Origin: Clytia hemisphaerica
Taxonomy: Eukaryota > Cnidaria > Hydrozoa > Leptothecata > Clytiidae
Direction: 5' to 3'
NCBI GenBank assembly: GCA_902728285.1
Contig: CACVBU010000681.1
Coordinates: 2,610,260 to 2,674,259 of the forward strand
Length of the DNA stretch: 64,000 nt
Positions 24,701 through 32,702 of the stretch are shown here, one piece after another. The number at the start of each line of letters is the position of its first letter. The stretch's first letter is position 1. The notes under the pieces are model-generated. The model saw only the letters and a list, made by a program, of their open reading frames with translations. It searched no databases and was not told where the DNA came from. Position numbers and translations under genes: made by a program.

Positions 24701-27700
24701 ATTCCTTTTTAAACTTTGGTTTAACTAATGAGGAGCGTGCCGTTAAATACAAAAGGAATATAAAAGAAACATGTAGACCTAATTGCTTTAAACCTTGGTC
24801 TGAACACGACCAAAGTCTGTCTATTATTTTGATTCAATTAAAGTGATATTTCCATAATTAAAAGTTTAGTAATTACTGTTATACATTTGGGGATTATGTA
24901 AAAGATTTCTTTCGAAAGAAACTCACTCCAATTACACTTGGAGGTTTCTGGGGAATTCGTAAATAGTAAACTGCATACTGATACAGTCTGCTAGACATTA
25001 ATATGGTAATATTTGTTCTTCATCTTTGATTTTTTCTACATTGATTAGATTGACACATGCGCGATAAAATTTCTATTATTGGTCTTCAGAGGTTAATATA
25101 TTATTTTAAAACTTAACCTCTTATACTCAGGGTAGTGGGTGCGTGGGTCAAGATATTTTTTGCGTGGGTCAAAAATTTTGCGTGGTTCATATTTTTTGCG
25201 TTGGTCATTATTTTTTGCGTGGGTCATTATTTTTTGCGTGGGTCAAAATTCTCACTGTAATTTGAAAAAATGTCTTCCCCTTGGAATTTGAATTAGCAAG
25301 GGTCTACTGAAGATTATATTAGGGGCGGTGCAGAAGAAAATTGGATTTATTCTTTGTAAAGTATTTTGCTTTATAAAGATCAGGCATATAATTCTTGATA
25401 ATTAAAGGAAAAGATCAAACTTTGTAGTCCCTTCAGCTTAGAAACACTTTCTCTAATTCAAATCTTTCTGTAATTCGAACTAAATTCTATCATCCTTGAA
25501 AATCGAATTAAAAGTGTCCACTGTAATTACTTTTTTTACAGTTGGCGGACAAAGAAAAACTTTTACGCGCTGTTACTTTTTATCTGTTTAACTTTCGGTA
25601 AAATCTTTCGGCGATTAACAACTCAGATTAACACAATAAAGTCATAAAACCTGATCTAGACGATGTTTAAAGCTAAGTACTCTTATTAAGATTTCATTAA
25701 AAGTTAGAATATTTCAATTCGTTTAAAATATTTTTCTCCGAGATATACACAAAAGAACTAGATTCTACCCCCTCCCTGGGGCTAATAGGGTTAATACAAA
25801 AAATCTTGGTGGGGTCACTAGAAGCCACCTATAACAGTACCTATAGACAAGGAGTAAGGCCTAGAAGCCTGGAGCTGTCTATTGTGTAGACTATGAAAAT
25901 CATTTACCATTGTTATTGTTTAAGGGCTCTGACCATAGTCGGAAAGTTGATTTTAGTATCTGAACATAAAAGTTATGCTTTAGGTTCTTTAACACTTTTA
26001 ACAAAGAATTGCTTTATAAATTGCTTTTTAATCAAATCCCTTAAGAGTAAGTAAGAACTTAATTGCAAAAATGACGTTGTGAACTTTAAAAAGACGTTGA
26101 TAATATGTTGCATCACCTTCTTTTATAAAAAGTGCTAAGTTTTAATGGGTAATTAACCTTTTTGTTTCGAAGTTTTTTCAAACTGTCCGCAAAGAATTGA
26201 ACTATTTCAAATTTTACGGAAAATTTTTCTAAAAAGATGTGTCAAAAGTTATGACTGTTTTTTTTAAGCAAAATCCAGATGAAAAATTGATGAACAACTA
26301 CTATTTTGAAGATTTCGAGACAAAGAAGCATTTACAAAAATTTTCCGCAAAAATTTTTATTGTTCGGTAAAAGATACACCATCTACTGCAAAAAAATTTT
26401 CATAATGTTTTTTCTTTGCCGAAACTAAGCTTTTCAAAGTTGAAATACTCTTCCTCGCAAAAGTCTTCATTTTCTTCTTCATAAAATTTTTTCAATGCAA
26501 CTTTTGAATTTTCAGATTCAGGAATAGTTTTTCTAACAGAAAATGTATAACATGCCATAGTTTTGTTGGTTACATCAGTCAGAAAACACATTTTAAACAC
26601 GGCAATTATGAAAAATTCAATATGGTCAGAGCCCTTAAAAAAAGGAACACTGTTGTGCCATAGAGGTATAAAGAAAGACAGGAGATGAATTTGTCGGTAA
26701 TTGGTCGTTAAAGTCTTTTGATTTGTTTTATGTAATAAATCAAAAGAAATTCTAGGCTCGCCCGATGAAATACGACTTTTTAGTAGAACTCAAGTTTGCT
26801 CTGAATATTCTTACTATCAGCATCGGGGATTTCTAGCCTTCTAATATACGAGAATAAAATAAAATTTAGCTCCACCAAATGATTTTGCGTTCAATTTTGT
26901 CATCCATTAAATTTTTTTTTGAAAAGATATTTTCTCTAGCCAGAAAATAAAAAGTTCTTTATAAGCACACACAATTTCAGACCCAATTTGTAGACAAAAA
27001 GTCGCTGGAGAATTTTGGAGGAAAGTATCAAGCAATAGAGTTCACCTTAAAGAAAACATTGATCGAAAAATCTTGTCATTTGATGAAGGATTGCAAAGTT
27101 TACAGGCCTTTTTTTGATCCAAATATTTTCTTACACCAATGTCAGAAACAATGAATCTCGTCTCATCTTATTTCCAACACTTAAGTTAGCCAATAAGATT
27201 TCACCTATCAACAAAAGAGCTCATTAAAAATGCACGATATATGAGATTATGAGCATGCATACCTCGTAATTTTTTTAATCGTAGGGCGAGCATGGCTACA
27301 ATAGCATACTTCTCCTGTTTCTTTATACCTCCATGGTTGTGCGCAGTTTTGTATATTTTTTGCGCAGTTTTGTAGTTTTTACGCAGATTTGTAAGTTTTC
27401 TGGGCACTTTTGTAATTTTCGAGCTGCGCACTTTTGTAATCAAGTGGCTGCGCACTTTTGTAATTTTGACAAAAAATCGACCAAAATTTTCTTTTGAAAT
27501 AGTAGATAAAAGTCATAAAGATTTGTTTTAACGGAGTTAAATCGAGTTAATCCGAGTTTTAAGTTTTGAAATGTCGCATGATTATTTTTATCGGTCTTTT
27601 TTACAAAGTAGATTAACTTTTTGCAAAGTATACGTGATGTGTGATGATTTAGAATAATTCATTTCAAAATTCCGAGTTAAAATAGTTATAACTCAGCATT

Positions 27701-30700
27701 TCATTTTTGGGTTTTATCCATAAATTTCTCAACGAAAATTAACATTTCAGCCATATTTAAAGAAGTGCTAGGAAGCCAAATAAACAAAGCAGTCTTTAGA
27801 AAACATCTTAAATACAATCCTTTGTTCAGAACAACTCTGAACAACTCGGATTAACCCATAATTTCAATTATATCGCGTTAATCAGTATCACTACTTTTTT
27901 CAAGAGAATGAATGACCATTTTGCAATGCATTCATACTAGGCATTACATTTTTTGGCATAATTCTTTAATGAACCAACAAAGGTTCATGATAGAACTAAC
28001 CTGATAACAGATGTTCGTAATTTTCTTACGCGCACGGTAAACCTCTGAAGGTGCTTGAAAATTATACATCTGAGGAAAATAGTCCTACCGCGGAAAATTT
28101 TACAACAAGAATCTTGTTGTGCGCCAGAAAGTCAAAAACTGATACGGCACCCTATTCATAAACACAATCACGCAACTTTGCTGTCAATCCCAGTCCTTTT
28201 AGACGAACACGGTCCTTACGATTTCGAGATTGCATATTCGTCAGATTGTTTGTTTTCACACATCCCTTTAGAGCTTCAGCGTGGTGTGCAGAAAACATTC
28301 ACAATCTGATCTCAGGTTAGATAGAACCGACTATAGTTAATGAAAAGCGCGAGAAAAGCGCACAGTCAATCAAAAATATCAAAAATGTATCTGTTTAAGT
28401 ACAACTCGGAACAACTCGGACTAACTTTTCATTGTAAATTCGGCTTAATAGACCTTTTCATAAATTACGTCACGAACATCACTTGCCTCGTATTCAAACA
28501 ATTACCATGGTGATTATGTCCCTTGAGACATTAAGTTATTTTTTTATAAATAGAAAGAAATGGAAAGTAGTTTTAGTAAAATCCGCTGGAAGTTAATCAC
28601 CACGGCAATAATTTCAAAACGAGGCAAGTGATGTTCGTGACGTAATTTATGAAAAGGTCTATTGTGACTTTTTCAGTATAATAGTCAAGCACTTTGATCA
28701 ATGAATCATATAGAAATAAAGTAAAGTGCTTTTTAAAAAGCTTTTTAAGTATCCTTGACAAAGGTCAATCACAAAGAAGACGAATCCGGAAAGAAAAATA
28801 TTGGATAAAAAAGTACGATCTTTTCTGAAATTGCAAAAGTGCGCAAGGGTGCAATTACAAAACTGCGCAGCTCAAAATTAAAACTACAAAACTGTGCAGA
28901 AATTATAAAAGTGCGCAAAAATTACAAAACTGCGCCTAAAATCGATTATCTCCTAGATGAAAGGGGTGTTTTTCCACTGACGGCTTTAGCTAACAATACT
29001 TGATTAGCTTAAGTTATTAGTAATTTTTGATAAAACGATGAATAGCCCAAACTTTTCATATGATTCTTGGATGAAAAGAGATGGTTACACGTTATTTTTT
29101 TCTTTTCTGAAAAATATTGTATTTCCCAAAGTAACACAGGAGTAAAAAATCGTTAAATCTTTTGTATTTTGCACGAATTTTCTAATCCACGAGATACATG
29201 GTGGAGGGCATGTTTGAGAGAACAAAAGATCGAGGATAAGCGGATCAGACCAGAGGAACGTAAAGAGATGGAAAACAGCTTTTCTGATTACTCAAAGTTC
29301 AACGATCACTTCTATTGAAAACTCTATTGTAAAAACGTTGATTAGGTCATTAAATGAAAATCCAGAAAAGACGGCTCGCCATACACATCGGACGGTTTCT
29401 ACATGATTTGCCGATAAAAATGAAAATTTGTTTTTCCTTTTTTGCCGATTACTAGTTCAATTTTTAAGAATAAGGGCGAATAATATTTTTAACCAATTTA
29501 TAGCAAAAGAAATTCTTAACACAATGACATTAAATTGATTCTTGTAAAACTGTCAGAAATCGAGTAAAACCAAGATGAAGTTATAATTTCCTCGAGCTTC
29601 AGCTTTCCATATAATGGTGCGGTCATGATGCCGTTATATCAGTAGAATTGCTAGGAAATTTTGAGCAAGAGGATATAGGTACCTTTTCGTATAGGAGAGG
29701 TGTACCCAAAATATGAGCCCTAAAAGTTTGCACATAATAAGGCTTGAAAAAAAATAATTTTGTCACGATACGCTAATTTTGCAGATTTTTTATAGCGACA
29801 ACAAAAAAACCTATTAACTCGATATAAACCCCCTTAAGGGCAAGAGACCTGATATGTATATGGCGAGCCGTCTTTCCATTGTTTTCAAGAAGTTTTTTTC
29901 CATCTCTTTACATTCCTCTGATCAGGCAATACAAAAGATCTTTCGATTTTCTCCTGTGTTGCTGATTAATGAAATTATTTTTTTGTTCAAAAGAAAACAT
30001 AAACATGTATAAACCATCTCTTTTTTTACCTCATTTAAAAAGGTGAAAAGAGAGCTAATTACGAGATCTGCATGCGCATGCAGTTTAATTTAATCCCCCA
30101 ATACAGTGATAAAGAATTAAAGATTATGGATTGTTTGAAAAGGTTTTTTCTAATGAGCTTGGCATAAAATTAAATACGCAATGATTGCAGAAAATGGCTC
30201 AGATAAGGACGAGTGAAGGGAGATAATTTACGTTTCCTACTTCTTACTTAAAAAATGGTCCTCTATACTTGTTTACGCCATTCAAACAGGTGAAAAGTAA
30301 GCAAATTATGGGAACTGCATGCAGTTTATTTTAATCTTAGTCAATACAGAGTAATAAAGAATTAAATATTATAGATTTTTTCTAATGAGCGTAGCATTAG
30401 ATTAAATACGCAATTGTGGAAAATGGCTCAGACTGGATGAGTGAAGGAAGATAATTTACATTTCCTACTTCTATGCTATAGTTTTTATTTTCTTTATTAA
30501 GAAAATGGGGGTCAATTTGGGCTGAAACTCAAGAACAAGTTAAGAGCAACCAGTTTTCAGACTGGCTAAAAACTTTAAAAATTTTAAAGTTTTTTTAAAT
30601 CAATAAGTGAATAAATTAAAAACATAATTTAAGTCTGAAAATCACAAAAAATTAAGAACTTTGAGCTTGAGTCAAACCTTTTACGATTTTACTGGTTCTA

Positions 30701-32424
30701 ATTAAAAAGTTATGTAGCCAAAGTAAAATGATAAAAAACAATCTCGTTTCGACTATCCGATCATAATCTACCCTCTCGAAAAAGTTCTCATAGACACAAC
30801 TTAGTGTTAGGTTCAGGGATAACCCGGTGAATATCCTCTTTGAATTATATCCTTGACTTTTATGGATACATGGATGAAAGTTGCCAAATTTGACCCTCAA
30901 ATAGAATATGTTTGTCTTTTAAATCAGAAAGCGAGGAAGGCGAGGTTGCTGGGTATATGTCTGAGCCACATAAGTCCCTTTTTCACACGTACTAAAAGCC
31001 CCTCAAAGGTGTAAAAAACACTTTTTTTTCAATTCAATTCAACTGAAATTTTGGAAAAAGATAGGACAAAATTTTGAAAATTTAGTCACTCTAAAGGGTC
31101 TATTTTCATTCTAACCATCATATTGCAAACCTAGTAACTCTACCTACACCGTGGGGTGGGGGGGGCGTACGGTATTTTGGAATTGTGTAAATCGACACAT
31201 TTTTCTTCAGAATTTTTGAAATCGGGAAAAACTCCTTCGGTATTTCAGAATTCATTGTTTCGGTATCAGAAATCCACGAATTTTTGCTTCGAAATTTCGG
31301 TATTCCAAAGTTTTTATCCCCCTTTTTCGGAATTCGTACCTGAAAAATCAAATTTGATGAAAAAACTAGTCCAAACGAGGAAAAATACTCAAAAATTCGG
31401 TATCGGAATTGGAATAAGAATTTCTTTACGGAATTTCGAAAATTTTGGCAAAATTATTCGGTATTTTGGGAATAGCAAACCCCGTACGCCCCCACTACAC
31501 CCTGGGTTACGATATCATAGGTTACATTTTCAACAGTTTAGTATATATGATTTAATGTATATGACTTAGAAGTATATATGTATTTTTGTATCATTCCCGT
31601 TACCCAAACTAATCGAATTGGAAATTACTGTGAAATTCATATAGGATGTAATTCGAACTATAACTTAACATTCTGATTCAACTAGTATTCATTTAGAACT
31701 TAATCAGCCATAGAGACCATCCAATGAAATCACAACTCCACAAACTCTATATAATTTTAAACCATTTAAAGCAACAACATTCATACACTTACGAGAAATT
31801 TTGTACAGTCGGTTGATTTTCAGAGAAAGAACAGTCATACTTTTTTATTCGGATTTTCAACAACTAATACATACACCCAGAGGGAGTACTAGGGCAAAAT
31901 GGGTTACATTACATTACACTGCCGCTGGTCAGGGTACCTTTTTTAACCTCCACGAGTCCCAGGTAGGGTCGCGAAACACCAAAATAGAAAAATCAGTCCC
32001 TCGTAGGGTGCCTTTTTTTGGGAAATCTGGGGAAAAATTAGAAAATTAGAGAAAATTTGGAATCTCCGTCCCATTCAGGGTCACTTTCTTCGCAGATTTC
32101 GGCAATATTTTTGAAAAAACGAGTCCCACGGGTAGTACTCCCTCCGGGTACATACGTAACTGACTTTGGGCCAAAATCTCTGTCTTAAAAAATTAGCTTA
32201 TATTATTTCTATATTGTACATTTATATCTTGCTTTGCGAATGTATTTAACAATAAATATTAGATTACTGATATGACGTAGAAAATAATTTTGAATATATT
32301 GAAAGCGAAAATCCTAAGAATTAGTTTAAAATATTTATTTTTAGGTAACGGAGAACCTTTACGTAATAGAAAGAACATATCAAATACCTGCTACGAGTAG
32401 AATGAGTACAGAATATAGTTCCAT
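3303..32424 (-). CDS. Gene A: secreted mosaic lectin-like protein (MAM x2, H-lectin-like x5, follistatin/Kazal, CTLD, EGF, D8C)
   Basis: Nineteen exons join in frame from the ATG at 32424 to the TAA at 3305-3303; the coding sum is 4218 nt (1405 codons plus stop). Exons, high to low: 32424-32388, 23551-23513, 23138-23028, 22726-22467, 21921-21840, 21399-21244, 17441-17412, 16663-16475, 14303-14181, 13155-12875, 12392-12299, 11584-10583, 10307-9739, 9479-9363, 8871-8734, 8002-7909, 6087-5716, 4883-4758, 3700-3303. Module borders are phase 1, as expected of exon-shuffled extracellular proteins. A signal peptide is present and no membrane segment follows the terminal D8C module, so secretion is inferred. 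Gene B is a head-to-head paralog with matching exon sizes in shared modules. Function is not known; H-lectin and CTLD modules suggest glycan binding. The 39-nt exon 2 and the acceptor of the 22726 exon (AAG) are the least certain parts. Confidence 0.8.
3785..3935. mobile_element. MITE in gene A last intron
   Basis: ATAGGCGTAGCGAGATAC at the left is matched inversely by GTATCTCGCTACGCCTAT at the right, with inner AATTTATG/CATAAATT pairing; about 150 bp. Confidence 0.75.
4409..4734. mobile_element. Word-filled element, CCGAAATACCGAA family, copy 1
   Basis: Starts GGGGTGGCGTACGG and ends CCATACGCCCCCAC, inverted G/C caps. The interior is reiterated (A)TTCCGAAATACCGAA. CATTATG flanks both sides (4402-4408, 4735-4741). 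Lies just outside the 5' splice site of gene A's EGF exon. Confidence 0.7.
4758..4883 (-). CDS. Gene A EGF-like domain
   Basis: 126 nt, phase 1-1. Six cysteines in EGF spacing: SCDSFCSNGGTC, LSCNC and VRCEN. The acceptor is ATTATAG and the donor GTAAGT. A word-type insertion with a 7-bp direct repeat ends at 4734, 23 bp beyond the exon's low end. Confidence 0.85.
5716..6087 (-). CDS. Gene A C-type-lectin-like domain
   Basis: 372 nt (124 codons), phase 1-1, between TTCTAG and GTAGGA. Encodes a compact CTLD: GTCYHSMPNC, SFSAAKAEC, a WLDL core, WKWGDS, FTKWYPGQPG, HNCAVVNN and WKVEDCTEC...VVC. The sugar-site loop reads QPG where galactose-type lectins have QPD, and the WND triad is WKV, so classical calcium-dependent sugar binding is uncertain. 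Confidence 0.88.
6225..6434. mobile_element. Word-filled element, GGTACTA-capped family, copy 1
   Basis: Starts CCGGGGGGGGGGGGTACTA and ends TAGTACCCCCCCCCCCCCGG. The interior repeats CTAC(C/G)(T/A)GGGACT-like words. GTCTATTC flanks both sides (6217-6224, 6435-6442), an 8-bp duplication. Confidence 0.7.
6900..7629. mobile_element. ~730-bp element with 30-bp inverted ends
   Basis: TATAAGAAAGCCGCGGCTGG at the left is matched inversely by CCAGCCGCGGCTTTCTTATA at the right, with pairing extending outward (GGTTC/GAACC). The interior has no convincing transposase. In the gene A intron before the CTLD exon. Confidence 0.65.
7909..8002 (-). CDS. Gene A exon: H-lectin repeat 5, end
   Basis: 94 nt, phase 0 to 1, encodes KIDRAKLTICLKSLRSSIS and PLLKIGILVFP; the donor is GTATGT. 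Gene B's exon at 62176 has the same 94-nt length and the same LTIC...LVFP frame. It completes the C-terminal H-lectin-like repeat. Confidence 0.8.
8205..8700 (-). repeat. Dispersed repeat, minus-oriented copy
   Basis: Segments here recur in inverse order and orientation in 23887-25128, for example CTCTGAAGACCAATAATA, TTTGGGGATTATGTAAAAG (complement) and CCCGTCGTTGAAAACACAAC (complement). This copy lacks the ~700 bp, including a TTAA MITE, present in the other. Confidence 0.6.
8734..8871 (-). CDS. Gene A exon: H-lectin repeat 5, middle
   Basis: 138 nt, phase 0-0, encodes NFTYNTRFPSLPNPAVIIG through HDVAVWIE, followed by a GTAAGT donor. Gene B's exon at 61359 matches ([19 protein letters not shown]...ILWIE). 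Plus-strand frames over this segment are antisense shadows. Confidence 0.8.
9363..9479 (-). CDS. Gene A exon: H-lectin repeat 4/5 junction
   Basis: 117 nt, phase 0-0, begins HWLYVPRKPLMPPHTSEHL between TTTTTAG and GTCAGT. Orthologous in position to gene B's exon at 60488 (HWLLVP start). Confidence 0.8.
9550..9715. repeat. Fragment of the GCGGAATT word family
   Basis: GGGGGGTTCCATGGTTGG plus GAGGAGTGGATTCGG matches the left end at 39553, then degenerate GGAATTT words. No right cap is seen; truncated. It abuts gene A's exon at 9739. Confidence 0.5.
9739..10307 (-). CDS. Gene A exon: H-lectin-like repeat 3 and start of repeat 4
   Basis: 569 nt, phase 1 to 0, the same length as gene B's exon at 59380. 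Core motifs: [18 protein letters not shown] followed by [17 protein letters not shown], and later MTVWAEKTRRSSNYVSIRVC. The W...I..NGF.(V/A)C pattern followed by a short F..H motif is typical of H-type lectin modules of corals and molluscs. Confidence 0.85.
10583..11584 (-). CDS. Gene A exon: two H-lectin-like repeats plus follistatin/Kazal
   Basis: A single 1002-nt exon. Order: a beta-rich segment starting AGLHF; H-lectin-like repeat 1 (core NAWLKSVSVTNFTVCTKEM then DFSGSRD); repeat 2 (core ISWTKGISQSKVEICIAM); then a follistatin-type cysteine pair module (CTNVSCPDHLEC...CGC) leading into a Kazal fold (FCGSDRQTYDSFCRMNQ...HYGKC). The acceptor is TAGCAG, a NAGNAG site that allows inclusion or omission of one Ala codon; the longer form matches AGLRF in gene B. 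Kazal modules often inhibit serine proteases, but the inhibitory loop cannot be judged by eye. Confidence 0.85.
12299..14303 (-). CDS. Gene A MAM domain 2 (three exons)
   Basis: Exons 14303-14181 (123 nt), 13155-12875 (281 nt) and 12392-12299 (94 nt), phases 1-1, 1-0, 0-1. Landmarks are [49 protein letters not shown] and [10 protein letters not shown]. The first two exons have exactly the lengths of gene B's MAM exons (123 and 281). A decayed Penelope-like element sits in the intron between the first two exons. Confidence 0.88.
13226..13259 (-). ncRNA. Degenerate hammerhead-ribozyme-like motif at the end of the Penelope-like remnant
   Basis: On the minus strand: CTAATGA (13259-13253; consensus CTGATGA with one change), a tiny helix GG-AAAA-CC, then GAAA, then AGC-TTTT-GCT. 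This is the minimal hammerhead layout reported at the ends of Penelope-like elements. The G-to-A change in the core should abolish cleavage. A second, inverted copy of the GAAAAGCTTTTGCT arm is at 14038-14057. Confidence 0.45.
13401..13940 (-). pseudogene. Penelope-like retroelement remnant: GIY-YIG endonuclease end
   Basis: Minus-strand fragments in shifted frames give IIPDFLFKEKRKFILIEVPF, HPACKIYEGTCSCGLNYIGE, TQRNVETRWSEHNN and, after a frameshift, EPENHLKNHPDHEFLWKI, NTRLRKNLEAAIIALKRP and LILFRNGVT before a stop at 13401. The CSCG..YIGET.RN...RW.EH pattern and the RK.LEA..IA...P.LN tail are those of the C-terminal GIY-YIG nuclease of Penelope-like elements. At least two frame breaks make it dead. 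It lies in a gene A intron, antisense-free (same strand as the host gene), with no reverse transcriptase part left. Confidence 0.75.
14775..15458. mobile_element. ~680-bp element with ~75-bp inverted ends
   Basis: CATATAAACGACTGGACATC at the left is matched inversely by GATGTCCAGTCGTTTATATG at the right; the arms continue to AACGAAG/CTTCGTT and GCGGCAAC/GTTGCCGCC. The interior is non-coding. Confidence 0.7.
16475..16663 (-). CDS. Gene A Thr-rich linker exon, copy 2
   Basis: 189 nt, phase 1-1. Contains a short internal repeat built on PFETT (QTPFETT, VRPFETT, RRPFETT) and ends GTHTTTPSTSSSG, as in the copy at 21244-21399. Probable O-glycosylated stalk between the two MAM modules. Apparent plus-strand reading frames here are antisense shadows. 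Confidence 0.75.
17025..17068. repeat. Small imperfect palindrome
   Basis: TTATTAACCCTCGGTGATGT pairs with ACATCACCTCGGATTAATAA around a short TATTTT-type loop. Probably a small foldback repeat; no terminator role is implied in this genome. Confidence 0.45.
17165..17400 (-). repeat. tRNA-like SINE remnant
   Basis: On the minus strand a box-A-like TACCATTGGTAGAAC (about 17370-17356) is followed by CATCCGGCTACGG and a box-B-like GGGTTCAACTCCC (17323-17311), then a 3' end GTCGGGTCATACCA. D- and T-arm-like parts are recognisable, but the 5' and 3' acceptor strands do not pair, so this is not a functional tRNA. Split Pol III promoter layout suggests a tRNA-derived SINE. Confidence 0.4.
17412..17441 (-). 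CDS. Gene A Thr-rich micro-exon
   Basis: 30 nt, phase 1-1, between ATCATAG and GTAATT; encodes VTTTATTTLP. Composition matches the neighbouring linker exons and the frame is preserved. Because it is tiny and symmetrical it may be optional. Confidence 0.5.
18183..20268. repeat. Nest of word-filled repeats
   Basis: The outer ends (CACCGGGTGGACCCCACACC; GGGTCTGTGACACAGGGGTG) belong to the CCCAGTGGGG family. Inside are a CCCCGAC-word fragment (18363-18545), a repeat shared with 34307 (18574-19130), more GTGGGGATAAAA words, and a GCGGCACATACCG-capped unit (19507-20094) filled with CGACCCTTAGTGGGACT words. There are G runs up to about 15 bp. No gene seen. Confidence 0.55.
18574..19130. repeat. Dispersed ~0.55-kb repeat, copy 1
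   Basis: Shares AATAGCTCCTGAAATAATAG, CCAAATTTCATCCAAAAAGA and CACTAGATCAAAAGTTA with 34307-34830. The ends CCTATGCGGCCTAGGGGG and TAGGTTTGAACCGCCCC are G/C-capped. Confidence 0.65.
21244..21399 (-). CDS. Gene A Thr-rich linker exon, copy 1
   Basis: 156 nt, phase 1-1, between AATACAG and GTTAGA. Encodes a Thr/Pro/Ser-rich stalk ending GTHTTTPSTSSSG, a likely O-glycosylated spacer. It is closely similar to the exon at 16475-16663 (identical last 13 residues and donor), showing tandem exon duplication. Confidence 0.75.
21840..23138 (-). CDS. Gene A MAM domain 1 (three exons)
   Basis: Exons 23138-23028 (111 nt), 22726-22467 (260 nt) and 21921-21840 (82 nt), with phases 1-1, 1-0, 0-1. Landmarks are FFQCDYE, the NTGPSTDATG segment, FCVEFYYHMYGVGMG, LSGNQGNIW and the final [10 protein letters not shown], all standard MAM signatures. 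The 82-nt last exon has the same length as the matching MAM exon of gene B. The middle exon uses a TTTAAG acceptor. MAM modules mediate extracellular adhesion and protein contacts. Confidence 0.85.
23513..23551 (-). CDS. Gene A exon 2 (candidate): short linker after the signal peptide
   Basis: This is a 39-nt, phase 1-1 exon between a TTTTAG acceptor and a GTAAGA donor. It encodes GSASYTNGIEPRK and would join the signal peptide to the first MAM module. It keeps the frame but has no domain to confirm it; skipping it would also keep the frame. No LDLa exon was seen between here and exon 1. Confidence 0.5.
23800..25255. repeat. GCGTGGGTC word arrays flanking a dispersed repeat
   Basis: GTGCGTGGGTGCGTGGG words occur at 23812-23875 and GCGTGGGTCATTATTTTTT words at 25135-25250, in the same orientation. 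Between them (23887-25128) lies a repeat family also found inverted at 8205-8700. The layout suggests the latter inserted into a word-filled element. Confidence 0.55.
24134..24359. mobile_element. TTAA-flanked MITE, copy 1
   Basis: TTAAGGGACATTACAGTA at the left and TTTTATGTCCCTTTAA at the right. The interior is nearly identical to 60210-60436, including ACAAGTTTGTTTTGGACACG. The short plus-strand frames shared by the copies are repeat translation. Confidence 0.75.
25920..26638. mobile_element. TTAA-flanked 0.72-kb element, copy 1
   Basis: Ends TTAAGGGCTCTGACCATAG and TATGGTCAGAGCCCTTAA. About 719 bp, highly similar throughout to 54537-55254. In gene A intron 1. It contains a 66-codon minus frame (26600-26400) shared with the other copy. 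Confidence 0.82.
27345..28935. mobile_element. Element with inverted arrays of TGCGCAGTTTTGTAATTT words, copy 1
   Basis: The left 140 bp has about seven GCGCA(C/G)TTTTGTAATTTT words; the right 110 bp has the same word inverted (TTACAAAACTGCGCA). The interior has TCGAGTTAATCCGAGTTTTA and GAACAACTCGGACTAAC segments shared with 46190-47105, plus a nested MITE (28447-28663). Confidence 0.65.
28447..28663. mobile_element. MITE with ~45-bp near-perfect inverted ends
   Basis: AATAGACCTTTTCATAAATT at the left, its inverse AATTTATGAAAAGGTCTATT at the right. The arms continue through ACGTCACGAACATCACTTGC. Confidence 0.8.
29130..29965. repeat. Foldback repeat in gene A intron 1
   Basis: GAACGTAAAGAGATGGAAAA and AGACGGCTCGCCATA on the left are matched inversely by TTTTCCATCTCTTTACATTC and TATGGCGAGCCGTCT on the right, within arms that run to ACACAGGAG/CTCCTGTGTT. 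Confidence 0.65.
30040..30473. repeat. Tandem duplication, ~245-bp unit
   Basis: Two diverged direct copies (start AGGTGAAAAG..., shared CTGCATG...GCAGTTTA, AATACGCAAT, GAAAATGGCTCAGA, GAGTGAAGG.AGATAATTTA). Non-coding. Confidence 0.65.
31151..31494. mobile_element. Word-filled element, CCGAAATACCGAA family, copy 2
   Basis: Starts GTGGGGTGGGGGGGGCGTACGG and ends CCCCGTACGCCCCCA; interior TTTCGGTATT/GGAATT words in the opposite orientation to 4409-4734. CTACACC flanks both ends (31144-31150, 31495-31501). The 137-codon plus frame here is repeat translation. Confidence 0.7.
31876..32148. mobile_element. Word-filled element, GGTACTA-capped family, copy 2
   Basis: Starts CCCAGAGGGAGTACTAGGG and ends GGTAGTACTCCCTCCGGG; interior AGGGT(A/C)CCTTTTTT and GTCCC words. 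TACATACA/TACATACG on either side gives a 7-of-8 direct repeat. Confidence 0.7.
32388..32424 (-). CDS. Gene A exon 1: signal peptide
   Basis: ATG at 32424 opens MELYSVLILLVA and splits a Gly codon at a clean GTATTT donor (phase 1). The hydrophobic run is the core of a signal peptide; cleavage probably lies in exon 2 (GSAS/YTNG). Gene B starts in the same way, with a short phase-1 signal exon. A short stem (CTTTGG...CCAAAG) lies just upstream of the ATG. Confidence 0.75.
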
Positions 32425-32505
32425 CTTGGCTTTGGTAGAGCCAAAGTTGTCCTTTGAGCTGAACCTCTTCTAATGAAATTAATAACAAATCTCACATTTG
32501 TTCGG

Positions 32506-32512
32506 TATTTAA
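32506..32512 (-). promoter_or_regulatory. TATA-like element of gene A
   Basis: TTAAATA on the minus strand, about 82 bp upstream of the gene A ATG, at nearly the same spacing as gene B's TATA box. It is a weaker match and AT-rich background makes chance occurrence possible. Confidence 0.35.
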
Positions 32513-32702
32513 GTTCAGTCATCTAGTTTTAATTGCTTAGTCATTCTATTTTGTTAATTGCAACCTAATCTTTTGTTGATTCTCTTTGATAGTCATTATA
32601 AATCTATTCAATAAATGTTTGACTTTAAAATTTTTCTATGCCTTTACACTTCTCTGATTAAAGGGGACAAATTTTGACTACATTTCCTAGTTTTTTGAGG
32701 GT

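Larger units (their letters stand above)
23552..32387 (-). other. Gene A intron 1 (8.8 kb), repeat-rich, no further exon found
   Basis: I looked for LDLa-, EGF- or MAM-like coding on the minus strand here and found none. The stretch is mostly listed repeats (23800-25255, 25920-26638, 27345-28935, 29130-29965, 30040-30473, 31151-31494, 31876-32148). The remainder is AT-rich and uninformative. Confidence 0.55.

Noticed and set aside
26400..26600. 66-codon minus frame conserved in both TTAA elements (also 55016-55216)
   Set aside because: The differences between copies that I could read all change amino acids and none looked silent, so there is no sign of protein selection; conservation is DNA-level identity of the element.
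31156..31569. 137-codon plus-strand open frame
   Set aside because: It is translation through the CCGAAATACCGAA word element; composition follows the repeat, with no domain or start context.
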